Shown: positions 18,575 to 26,743 of the stretch, piece after piece
How the letters are laid out: each line of letters begins with the position of its first letter
Position numbering within the stretch: the stretch's first letter is position 1
NCBI GenBank assembly: GCA_934757255.1
Contig: CAKVLL010000002.1
Span: forward strand, 51,071-115,070
Length of the DNA stretch: 64,000 bases
Source: an uncultured Candidatus Melainabacteria bacterium
GTDB lineage: Bacteria > Cyanobacteriota > Vampirovibrionia > Gastranaerophilales > Gastranaerophilaceae
Direction of reading: 5' to 3'
Notes under the pieces: model-generated
What the model saw: the letters and a program-made list of their open reading frames with translations, nothing else
Databases searched by the model: none
What the model was told of the DNA's origin: nothing
Made by a program: the position numbers and the translations under genes

Positions 18575-18690
18575 TCAATGGAAAATTGAAAGTTGAAAAT
18601 TGAAAATTATTTTAAATATATTTTTAGGTAAGCACATTTACTTGTTAAAATTTATAACCATTTTCCATTTTCCATTTTCCATTTTCAATT
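18575..18690 (-). repeat. Family II hairpin element, fliF-fliG gap
   Basis: Arms 18575-18615 (ATGGAAAATTGAAAGTTG and similar) and 18657-18690 (reverse complement, built of CCATTTT units) enclose a ~40-nt AT-rich loop. Both flanking genes read on the minus strand and encode partners of the same basal-body structure. Confidence 0.8.
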
Positions 18691-18727
18691 CGACTTATCA
18701 TTCCTTAAACTTATTTTTATTTATTGT

Positions 18728-20272
18728 TTAGTCCTTAATAAACGAAGTTATCAGCTTCGCAGCATCTTCCGGTGATGCCATTACTGCTTCATTCAATTCG
18801 TTTATACTTTGTTCTTTTTGAGATTTAATCTCTTTTCTGTTTAATTCAATTTTTGGCAATTTTTCTTCTTGCTCCTCTTCCTCTGCTTGTGTTTCCACTA
18901 TTTCTTCAGGAATTCTACGTTCAGGACGTTTTGCACTTGGCATTTTTGATACAAAATTCTTTAATATAAATAATGCAAAACAACCTAATACCAAAACTAC
19001 GACTAATGGAATTACAGATGAAGTTATGAAGTACATTGTTTGCTCTTGTTGATATTGTTTTGCAAACTCATCTTGAGCCTTTTTATCAATAGATGCACCT
19101 TCAAATTGTAAACCTGAAACAGAAATTACATCACCTCTTGAATAATCGACACCTGATGCTGAAAGTACAAGGTTCTTAATCTCTTCTTTTTCAGCTTCTG
19201 TCAAAATCTTGTTAACTGCGACCGCAATGGAAAGTCTTTTTACAGTTCCAGGAGCATAAACAACTTGTTTAACTTCTTTTGACACGCTGTAATTTACCGC
19301 CGTTTTTTGTTTTGAATAATTCAAGTTTCTTTGATTTACGCCATTCGGATTAGGAACATTGTTAGGGTTCTCATAAGTTTCAACTTCTGTTTGAGAACTC
19401 GTTACAACGCCTTCTCCCTTATCGTTTACCGGAATATAGCTTTCAATTGTTGATTTTGCTGAATTAAAATCAATATCTGCATTAACTTGAACTGAAACGT
19501 TACCTTTGCCGACAATTTTTTCTAAAACATCTGAAACTTTTTTGGCTGTGTCTTTTTCCAAATTAGTTTTGAAGCTTTCCATGTCTGTAGAGTTTTTAGA
19601 AGTTTCGTCAGATAAACTGTTACCATTTTGGTCAGTAATAAAAACTTGTTCCGGAGTCATTCTAGGAACAGCATAAGCAACCAAGTTCTTAATTGCTTTA
19701 ACTTGTGAACTCTTGATTTTATACCCAGGTTCAAGTACCAAAACTACTGACGCAGTCGGTTTCGCGTCATTATCTTCAAAAATCGAACGTTCAGGTTCTG
19801 CAAGCTGAACACGAGCATATTTAACACCTTGAATTTTTTCGATAGAACGAGTTAATTCGCCTTGAAAAATTCTTTGTTTAGTTAATTTGTTTTTAAAATC
19901 GGTTGAGCCCAATTGCATATCATCTAAAAGTTCAAAACCTGTATCGCCATTTTTAATCAAATCATTTTCAGCAACAAAAACACGCATTTCATCACGAGTG
20001 TTTGACGGCACTAAAATCGTTTTATGGTCCTCTGAAACTTTGTAACGATAACCATTCTTTTTCATGTTCTCAACAATACTTATAGCATTAACTTCATTTA
20101 AATCTGAATATAAGACAACCCAATCCGGTTCCATAGCTTTAGATAAGAAAAATGTAGCAACGGCAATTGTTACAACAATAAGCGCAAGCATACCAAGTTT
20201 TTGGTTGCCGTCCAAACCGTTCCACAACTTCTTCACATCATTAGCTAGTAGTGCAAAATAATTATTTTCCAT
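18728..20272 (-). CDS. fliF: Flagellar M-ring protein FliF
   Basis: 514 residues from ATG 20272, which has GGGGAG 4 nt upstream; the open frame extends 5 codons further without a site. Membrane segments near residues 25-45 and 415-445 enclose the periplasmic ring-building domains (LYSDLNEVNAISIVENMKK; GVKYARVQLAEPERSIF). The acidic C-terminal tail binds FliG. FliF forms the MS ring on which the flagellum is built. First gene of the operon. Slightly short for the family, with no sign of damage. Confidence 0.95.
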   Translation of the reverse strand: MENNYFALLANDVKKLWNGLDGNQKLGMLALIVVTIAVATFFLSKAMEPDWVVLYSDLNEVNAISIVENMKKNGYRYKVSEDHKTILVPSNTRDEMRVFVAENDLIKNGDTGFELLDDMQLGSTDFKNKLTKQRIFQGELTRSIEKIQGVKYARVQLAEPERSIFEDNDAKPTASVVLVLEPGYKIKSSQVKAIKNLVAYAVPRMTPEQVFITDQNGNSLSDETSKNSTDMESFKTNLEKDTAKKVSDVLEKIVGKGNVSVQVNADIDFNSAKSTIESYIPVNDKGEGVVTSSQTEVETYENPNNVPNPNGVNQRNLNYSKQKTAVNYSVSKEVKQVVYAPGTVKRLSIAVAVNKILTEAEKEEIKNLVLSASGVDYSRGDVISVSGLQFEGASIDKKAQDEFAKQYQQEQTMYFITSSVIPLVVVLVLGCFALFILKNFVSKMPSAKRPERRIPEEIVETQAEEEEQEEKLPKIELNRKEIKSQKEQSINELNEAVMASPEDAAKLITSFIKD

Positions 20273-20380
20273 GTACTCCCCACGCACAATTACTCAATAA
20301 TAATCATAACCCAACCTAAAAATCTTTTCAAATTATTAACAAGTGTAAAGTTTACTTTTGTCTTTGGCGTGATTTATATT

Positions 20381-20399
20381 GTTGGGCTGACAGCCCAAC
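20381..20399. repeat. Short dispersed palindrome upstream of fliF
   Basis: GTTGGGCTG and CAGCCCAAC separated by one base. It resembles a short intergenic palindrome common in many genomes and lies beside the family II hairpin at 20411. Confidence 0.55.
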
Positions 20400-20410
20400 C
20401 TACCCCCTTT

Positions 20411-20484
20411 CAATGGAAAATTGAAAGTTGAAAATGGAAAATTGTTTTAAATAATTTTCAATTGTCCATTTTCCATTTTCAATT
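20411..20484. repeat. Family II hairpin element, fliF / PAP2 divergent gap
   Basis: Arms 20411-20449 and 20452-20484 with almost no loop. The sequence units match the atpD-atpC and fliF-fliG copies. This is the only one of the nine hairpins that lies between divergent rather than co-directional genes. Confidence 0.75.
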
Positions 20485-20534
20485 TAGAAAAGCACAACAA
20501 TAACTAAAATAATTTCCATCATTCACCTATTACA

Positions 20535-20543
20535 TGCTATACT
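20535..20543 (+). promoter_or_regulatory. Extended -10 promoter of the PAP2 phosphatase gene
   Basis: TGCTATACT, 40 nt before the ATG at 20584. The gene has a normal AGGAG site, so this transcript has a conventional leader of about 33 nt. Confidence 0.5.
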
Positions 20544-20583
20544 AGTTAAGGCGACACGGCGCACCAAAAAAAGGAGCTTTTAG

Positions 20584-21210
20584 ATGAGTAAGAATAAAGA
20601 ATATGGAGTTGCACTAAATTGGAATTATGTCATAATTTCGTTTGTAGTGCTTGTTGTACTAACTCTTATGGTTTTATATATGCCTAATTTGAGAGAAATT
20701 GATATGAATATTCTCCATTCAATAAGATTAGCCCTTTCGCCATATCCAATATCTTATGCACAAGTAATATCAGAATTTGGGCGCGCAAACCACATGTTAT
20801 GGCCACAAATTGCAGCAGGAAGTGTTTTAATTTCAGAAAAAAGATATATGAAATGTTTTCTTTTGATTTTCTTTACACAAGCATCTTTTGTAGTCACAGA
20901 TTTGCTAAAAGACTTTGTTTGCAGAGAACGCCCTGGAATTATGTGTTACAGCGGATTTAGTTTTCCATCAGGTCACGCTTCAACAACAATGTGTTTTTAC
21001 GGAATTTTAATTTATTTGGTTTTACACTACGCAAAATCAGATTTCTGGAGATATTTCTTAATATCATTGTTTGGAATTTTTATATTCCTAGTTTGCTTAT
21101 CAAGATTATGGCTTGGAGTACACTTCTTAACTGATATCACTGCTGGACTATTTTTAGGCTTTATATTAGTTAATTTATTCATCATTGTTTCAAAAGCTTT
21201 GAGCAAGTAA
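20584..21210 (+). CDS. PAP2-family membrane phosphatase
   Basis: 208 residues, five or six hydrophobic segments. The three phosphatase motifs are intact: KDFVCRERPG near residue 117, FPSGHAST near residue 128, and SRLWLGVHFLTD near residue 176. Such enzymes dephosphorylate undecaprenyl diphosphate or phosphatidic/lipid phosphates at the membrane; which one is not clear. AGGAG precedes the ATG. Confidence 0.9.
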   Translation: MSKNKEYGVALNWNYVIISFVVLVVLTLMVLYMPNLREIDMNILHSIRLALSPYPISYAQVISEFGRANHMLWPQIAAGSVLISEKRYMKCFLLIFFTQASFVVTDLLKDFVCRERPGIMCYSGFSFPSGHASTTMCFYGILIYLVLHYAKSDFWRYFLISLFGIFIFLVCLSRLWLGVHFLTDITAGLFLGFILVNLFIIVSKALSK

Positions 21211-21263
21211 ATCTTCTAGATTAAAGCACTGCGCATTATTTAACACGCCACACAAATTATTTA

Positions 21264-21272
21264 TGCTATAAT
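21264..21272 (+). promoter_or_regulatory. Extended -10 promoter of the AsmA-like gene, leaderless
   Basis: TGCTATAAT ends 7 nt before ATG 21280. No Shine-Dalgarno sequence is present, and transcription should start at or next to the start codon. Confidence 0.6.
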
Positions 21273-21279
21273 CTTGACT

Positions 21280-24048
21280 ATGAGAAAGAGCGTTAAAATA
21301 TTAACCGCAACTGTATGTTCGGCTGTTGTAATTACAGGTTTTGGAGTTGGCACTTATCTTTATACATTGCCAAAACTTGTTTCAAGCGCATGGTTAAATA
21401 AAGTTGCCGTAAAAGAAGCTACGGAGTTTTTAAAAGCGGATTTATCAATCAAGAATCCAAAGCTTACTACAAGTTTAAGCCCAAATATCGGCTTTACTTT
21501 GGAAGAATTGACGCTTACAAAAAATAATAAACAAATACTTGTTCTGAATAATTTAGATACAGAATTTTCTTTCAAAGATATCTGGGCAAGACGTATTATT
21601 GTAAAAAAACTTCTTGCAGATAATATTTTTGTAAACACTTCTGATTTGCTGGCAATTTTACCGCAACAAGAACAAAAAGAAGAAAAACCGAGCGAGCTTA
21701 ATTTAGATTTATTTTCCACAATCTTTGGCGTGAAAAAATGTCTGATTACTTACAACTTGGACGATGTTGGGATAAAATTTGACGCGCAAAATATTCTTTT
21801 GGATAGAACCAAAGCTAAAAAATATCTGCATTTTGATTTTGATTTCTTTATGACAAAAGGTCAAGAAACAATAAAAGTTTCTGCAGATGATAAACATTGC
21901 ATTTATATGGGCAATGGGGAATTACACATTGATAAATTTCCGATAGAAATTGATAAATCAAAAATCGTAATTGATGCTTTCGCTTCAAGAAAAGCCGGCA
22001 TGAATTTGAATATTTCATCTAAAAATTTTAGCGCGCGTGATATTTATAATATCGTAGCTTCCAATATAATTATGCCAAACGGTAAGGAAATGCTTGCGCC
22101 GATTTGTGACGTAAGTGGAAGTGTGGATTTTAACGTACATTTAACCTCTAAAAATATTCGTGGGGATATTAATGTAAATGAATCAGAATTTAAGATAAAA
22201 GATTTAATGAAAATGCCTGTAAGAATTACACAGGGCATTATTGAGATTGGTAACAAAGATATTACTCTCAAAGACTTTAAAGGATATTATAACAACAAAA
22301 CCAATGATACTTTGACGATGGAAGGCACGGTTAAAGATTATTGGAAAACTTGTGATACGAAAATCGTTTCGGATATTTTTGTGAACGACGATTTCTTTAG
22401 AGATTATGTTTCAAAAATGCTCGGTTCTCCGATAAATTTAGTCGGTGATGCGGGTTCAAGATTAACATTAACTTCTAAAAACGGCTCTTGTGATATTTTG
22501 TGGTATTTCTTGCTTAGAGAAGGCGAAGGTTTTAAATTAGGCGACCAATCAATGGTTTTACAGGATTATAAAACTCTTTTCAAAGTTGATTTAAGTGTTG
22601 TAAAAAATATTTTAAAAATAAATACAATTGATTATTTTATAACAAATGAATTAAAAAAAGGCATGACGCCGGTTCTTTCTATTAACGGCAATCTTGATAT
22701 GGCAGATAATATGAAGCTTCAAGATATTCATTTAAACATCCCTCGTCCGCTTCCGAGTGAATTTTTAAACTTTTTAGCAGGTCAAAAAATATTTAAAAAA
22801 GGTACTATTACAGGCGAAATGGGTGTGATTAATACGGGTGAGTTCCCTGTAATGGAAGGAGTTATAACTCTTGATAAAGTTAGAATTCCATCTCAAAGAC
22901 TTTTTATCAAATCAGCTAAAATTGGTGCTAAAGGCGATAAACTCGGCGCGATTGCAGAAGGCAGATTTAAGCGCTCAAAATATAATTTTAAAGGTTATAT
23001 TGTTAACGATTTAAGGCTGCCAATTGTAGTAAAGTATGTAGATTTAGACGTTGATAATATTGATATAGAAAGATTTTTGGCGAATAGTCAAGAGAGCGTT
23101 TCAACTTCAACATCAACCACCACCCTTGGAGAGGGAATGGCACAAGACGTGTCAGACGGTGAACAGGAAAATGTTGATGTTCCAACATTCCAAAAGGGTT
23201 TGATTATCGTTGAAAAGTGTATGTTAAATCTTGAAAATGGTAAATACAAAAACGTTAATTTCGGCAATTTGCACGCAAACTTGACGCTTGATAAAGACGG
23301 AATTTTGAATTTGCAATCAAACAAGTTTGATATTGCGGAAGGTATTTCTACATTAAAAGTTCGTGCAGATTTAATTAAAAATAAATACTATTTAAGACTT
23401 GGCGTAAAAGACGTTAATTCAACCGTTATGGCGGATGCGCTTTTAGGTTTGCCTAGAGAAATTTCAGGTAAAGCAATGGGATTAATTGAAATAAATTCTG
23501 ATGCGAGTCTTAAACTTAATGGTGATATTAAATTCAATATCCAAAACGGTACAATTGAAAAAATCGGATACGTGGAATACATCTTGAAAGTTGCATCATT
23601 ATTTAGAAACCCACTTGTAATGATTTCTCCGACTACCTTCGGCGATTTGGTTAATATTCCAGATGGCAAATTTGATGTGATTAAAGGTGAATTAAAACTT
23701 AAAGACAACGTCATTGAAAGAATGATGATAAAATCTTCTGCAAAACAACTTGGTTCATTTATTATCGGTCGATATGATTTGAACACAAATGACGCGTCTT
23801 TAAGAATTTATACAAAAATGTCAAATAAAGGTGAGGGTTTTGCAGGATTTTTAAGAAATATATCTTTGAATAGCTTGGCAAATAAAATTTCTTCAAGCGA
23901 AAAAAATGAAGGCAATTATTATTCATCTGAAATAGAACAAATTCCTCAAATTGATGCAGACGAAAAAGACGCCCAAGTTTTCTTGACTAGAGTTGATGGT
24001 GATGTAATTAATTTCAATTTCTTATCTTCCCTAAAAAGAATTAAATAA
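21280..24048 (+). CDS. AsmA-like / bridge-type lipid transfer protein
   Basis: 922 residues from ATG 21280; an in-frame TTG two codons upstream is less likely. One N-terminal membrane anchor (residues ~7-28) precedes a very long series of beta strands, the pattern of AsmA/YhdP/TamB-type envelope proteins that bridge the two membranes and help maintain the outer membrane. A low-complexity Ser/Thr/Glu stretch sits near residues 605-630. Its presence argues for a diderm envelope. Family assignment comes from architecture and AsmA-like C-terminal sequence, not from a catalytic motif. Confidence 0.72.
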   Translation: MRKSVKILTATVCSAVVITGFGVGTYLYTLPKLVSSAWLNKVAVKEATEFLKADLSIKNPKLTTSLSPNIGFTLEELTLTKNNKQILVLNNLDTEFSFKDIWARRIIVKKLLADNIFVNTSDLLAILPQQEQKEEKPSELNLDLFSTIFGVKKCLITYNLDDVGIKFDAQNILLDRTKAKKYLHFDFDFFMTKGQETIKVSADDKHCIYMGNGELHIDKFPIEIDKSKIVIDAFASRKAGMNLNISSKNFSARDIYNIVASNIIMPNGKEMLAPICDVSGSVDFNVHLTSKNIRGDINVNESEFKIKDLMKMPVRITQGIIEIGNKDITLKDFKGYYNNKTNDTLTMEGTVKDYWKTCDTKIVSDIFVNDDFFRDYVSKMLGSPINLVGDAGSRLTLTSKNGSCDILWYFLLREGEGFKLGDQSMVLQDYKTLFKVDLSVVKNILKINTIDYFITNELKKGMTPVLSINGNLDMADNMKLQDIHLNIPRPLPSEFLNFLAGQKIFKKGTITGEMGVINTGEFPVMEGVITLDKVRIPSQRLFIKSAKIGAKGDKLGAIAEGRFKRSKYNFKGYIVNDLRLPIVVKYVDLDVDNIDIERFLANSQESVSTSTSTTTLGEGMAQDVSDGEQENVDVPTFQKGLIIVEKCMLNLENGKYKNVNFGNLHANLTLDKDGILNLQSNKFDIAEGISTLKVRADLIKNKYYLRLGVKDVNSTVMADALLGLPREISGKAMGLIEINSDASLKLNGDIKFNIQNGTIEKIGYVEYILKVASLFRNPLVMISPTTFGDLVNIPDGKFDVIKGELKLKDNVIERMMIKSSAKQLGSFIIGRYDLNTNDASLRIYTKMSNKGEGFAGFLRNISLNSLANKISSSEKNEGNYYSSEIEQIPQIDADEKDAQVFLTRVDGDVINFNFLSSLKRIK

Positions 24049-24151
24049 AAACACCAAAATTTAATGTTTCTTAAAAATTTTTAACAAAAACTACCCCCAA
24101 AAACAGTGTTTGTAATATAATTTAATTGTAATTAAAAGAAAGGAAGAGATC

Positions 24152-26317
24152 ATGAACGTTTTAGACAAAATCATGAAACCAAAATCAATTGCAGTTGTTG
24201 GTGCTTCTACAAAAGAACACACAATTGGTTCAGACATCATGAAAAGATTACAAGAATACAAATTCAACGGTAACATTTATCCGGTAAACCCAAAAGGCGG
24301 AGTTATCGAAGGATTACAAGCATATACTTCTGTTTTGGAAATTCCTGGTGAAGTTGATTTAGCAATCATCGTTGTAAATGCTAAATTCGTACTTTCAACA
24401 ATTGACCAATGCCACGAAAAAGGTATCAAAGGTCTTTGTATCATCACAGCAGGCTTCAAAGAAACAGGTAAAGAAGGTGCTGAAGCTGAAAAACAATTAT
24501 TGGCTAAAGTTAGAGAATACGGCATGAGATGCGTTGGTCCTAACTGCTTAGGCGTTGTAAACACTCACCCAGAAATTAGAATGGATGGATGTTTCGCTGA
24601 ATCATTACCTGAACGTGGTAACATCGGTTTCGTTTCTCAATCAGGTGCTTTAGGTGGCGGTATTTTGAACATCCTTAAAGACTTGAACCTTGGTTTTGCA
24701 CAATTCATTTCAATTGGTAACCAAGCTGATGTAAACGCTGAAACAGCTTTGGAATATTGGGAAGATGAAAAAGACGTAGAACAAATTCTACTTTACATGG
24801 AATCAATCCAAAATCCAGCTAACTTCAGAAAATTAGCTTCAAGAATTTCTAAGAAAAAACCTATTCTTGCTCTTAAAGCTGGTCGTTCTGCTGCTGGTGC
24901 AAGCGCTGCTTCTTCTCACACAGGTTCATTGGCCGGTGCTGATAAAGCTGCAAATGCATTGTTGAACCAATCAGGTGTTATCAGAGAATATTCTCTACAA
25001 GATTTATTCGCAACAGCTAAAGTTTTTGCTAACTGCCCAATTCCAAAGGGTGACAGAGTTGCTATTATTACAAACTCAGGTGGCCCTGGAATCATGGCTA
25101 CAGACGCAATCTGCGAACACGGTATGCAAATCGCTAAGATTTCTGATGAAACTAAAGAAAAATTAAGAAGCTTCTTACCATCAGCTGCATCAGTTAAAAA
25201 CCCTATCGATATGATTGCTTCTGCTCCAATCGAACACTACAAGCAAACATTAGAAACAGTTATCGCTGATGAAAATGTTGATATGATTATCACAATCTAT
25301 CTTCCATTCTTAGGCTTGAAAGATATTGATGTTGCTAAGGCTCTTATGGAAATTAAGGCTGCACATCCTGAAAAACCGGTTATTGGTGTATTTATGACTA
25401 AGTCTGAATTCTTCTCAACATTATCAGATATGGAAGTAAACATGCCATTCTTTATGTACGCTGAAGAAGCTGCAGATGGTTTGAACAGATTGAATCAACA
25501 AAGAAAATGGATGGAAAGACCAGAAGGCAAAATCCCTACATTTGATGTTGACTATAAACGCGCTCAAGAAATTATCGCTAAATCAGTTAACGAAGGCAGA
25601 GCACAACTTACAACTCGAGAATCTATTGATGTATTGGATGCTTACGGTATCAGAGTATGTAAATCAGGCTTTGCAAAATCTGAAGGCGAAGCTGTTTCAA
25701 TCGCTGATTCTATCGGATATCCTGTTGTAATGAAAATGACTTCTAAAACAACTTCTCACAAAACCGATGTTGGCGGTGTAAGAGTGAATATCCAATCAGC
25801 TGAACAATTGAGAGCTGAATACCAAGACTTGATTGCTAAATTAACAGAAAAAGGACTTCTTGAAGGTCTTGAAGGTGTTATCATCCAAGAAATGGTTAAA
25901 GGTAACAGAGAAATGGTTTGCGGTATCGCAACAGACCCTCAATACGGTCCAATGATGATGTTCGGTTTAGGTGGTGTATTCATCGAAGTTATGAAAGACG
26001 TAACATTCAGAATCGCTCCTCTTACTGATGTTGATGCTAAAGAAATGATTAAATCAGTTAAGGCATACAAATTGTTAGAAGGCGCAAGAGGTACTAAACC
26101 TGCTCAAATGGAACAAATCGAAGAAACATTGTTGAGATTATCTCAATTAGTTCACGATTTCAAATTCATCGACGAATTAGACATCAACCCATTGTTGATT
26201 TCTGAAAAAACAGGTGAAGGTATTGCAGTAGATGGACGTATCAAAGTTAGAATGGAAGAAGCTCAACAAGCTTTGAACTATTCTTGCAAAGATGGCGTTT
26301 GCGCTTGCAGCCTATAA
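24152..26317 (+). CDS. Acetate/acyl-CoA ligase (ADP-forming), fused alpha-beta
   Basis: 721 residues. CoA-binding Rossmann domain at the start (SIAVVGASTKEHTIGSDIM), CoA ligase domains, the phosphohistidine loop SHTGSLAG near residue 256, and a C-terminal ATP-grasp domain (residues ~485-705). This enzyme makes ATP from acetyl-CoA or other acyl-CoA in fermentation. AGGAAGAG precedes the ATG. No acetyltransferase domain is attached, which argues against the Pat-type homologue. The C-terminus ends in an odd cysteine-rich tail (CKDGVCACSL). Codon choice hints at high expression, and a strong terminator follows. Confidence 0.9.
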   Translation: MNVLDKIMKPKSIAVVGASTKEHTIGSDIMKRLQEYKFNGNIYPVNPKGGVIEGLQAYTSVLEIPGEVDLAIIVVNAKFVLSTIDQCHEKGIKGLCIITAGFKETGKEGAEAEKQLLAKVREYGMRCVGPNCLGVVNTHPEIRMDGCFAESLPERGNIGFVSQSGALGGGILNILKDLNLGFAQFISIGNQADVNAETALEYWEDEKDVEQILLYMESIQNPANFRKLASRISKKKPILALKAGRSAAGASAASSHTGSLAGADKAANALLNQSGVIREYSLQDLFATAKVFANCPIPKGDRVAIITNSGGPGIMATDAICEHGMQIAKISDETKEKLRSFLPSAASVKNPIDMIASAPIEHYKQTLETVIADENVDMIITIYLPFLGLKDIDVAKALMEIKAAHPEKPVIGVFMTKSEFFSTLSDMEVNMPFFMYAEEAADGLNRLNQQRKWMERPEGKIPTFDVDYKRAQEIIAKSVNEGRAQLTTRESIDVLDAYGIRVCKSGFAKSEGEAVSIADSIGYPVVMKMTSKTTSHKTDVGGVRVNIQSAEQLRAEYQDLIAKLTEKGLLEGLEGVIIQEMVKGNREMVCGIATDPQYGPMMMFGLGGVFIEVMKDVTFRIAPLTDVDAKEMIKSVKAYKLLEGARGTKPAQMEQIEETLLRLSQLVHDFKFIDELDINPLLISEKTGEGIAVDGRIKVRMEEAQQALNYSCKDGVCACSL

Positions 26318-26343
26318 TAAGTAAATTATAATCTTATAGATAG

Positions 26344-26383
26344 AAAAACGGAGGAAATTTTGATTTTCTCCGTTTTCGTTTTA
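26344..26383 (+). terminator. Rho-independent terminator after the acyl-CoA ligase gene
   Basis: AAAACGGAGGAAA pairs with TTTTCTCCGTTTT, followed by CGTTTTA; about 27 nt after the stop codon. Confidence 0.85.
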
Positions 26384-26490
26384 TACAAAATTATTAATTA
26401 ATGTTTATTTTACTGGCAAAAAAATCTTACGAGTTTTATTAAATATATGAAAATATTATTTAACACAAATAACATTTATAATAGCTACAG

Positions 26491-26668
26491 CACAAGGGTA
26501 AGCAAATTATTCTTGATAATAGAAGAGAAGAAATTAAAACGCGTTTGAAAAATAAAAAAAGCATTGATGACATTGTTGAAAGGACTTTCTATTAGTGAGA
26601 TAGCAAAGGAACTAGATATAGTACCAACTACTGTAAGACGTACAATAAAATCTTATTATAAGTTATAG
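26491..26668 (+). pseudogene. Frameshifted helix-turn-helix gene remnant
   Basis: One frame (to ~26580) reads LDNRREEIKTRLKNKKSIDD; the next frame, from about 26579 to TAG at 26668, reads LSISEIAKELDIVPTTVRR, a clear helix-turn-helix of the resolvase/sigma-like kind. Removing one A from the GAAAGG run at 26578 would join the two into one protein. There is no good start codon upstream, so this looks like a decayed small DNA-binding protein gene. Alternatively, a 33-residue peptide could start at ATG 26567, but it has no ribosome site. Confidence 0.55.
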
Positions 26669-26686
26669 ATTTTAGATGTTAATGTT

Positions 26687-26719
26687 AAAAAGGATGTTCA
26701 AATCTTGAACATCCTTTTT
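26687..26719. terminator. Bidirectional terminator downstream of alaS
   Basis: A 15-bp stem (AAAAAGGATGTTCAA with its exact complement) and a 3-nt loop; T-runs on both strands. It lies 24 nt after the alaS stop codon and also bounds the helix-turn-helix remnant. Confidence 0.85.
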
Positions 26720-26743
26720 GATAAATTGATTTTTCTAAATTAA

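Noticed and set aside
24152..26317. Protein lysine acetyltransferase of the Pat/AcuA type
   Set aside because: The CoA ligase and ATP-grasp domains are present, but there is no GNAT domain at either end.
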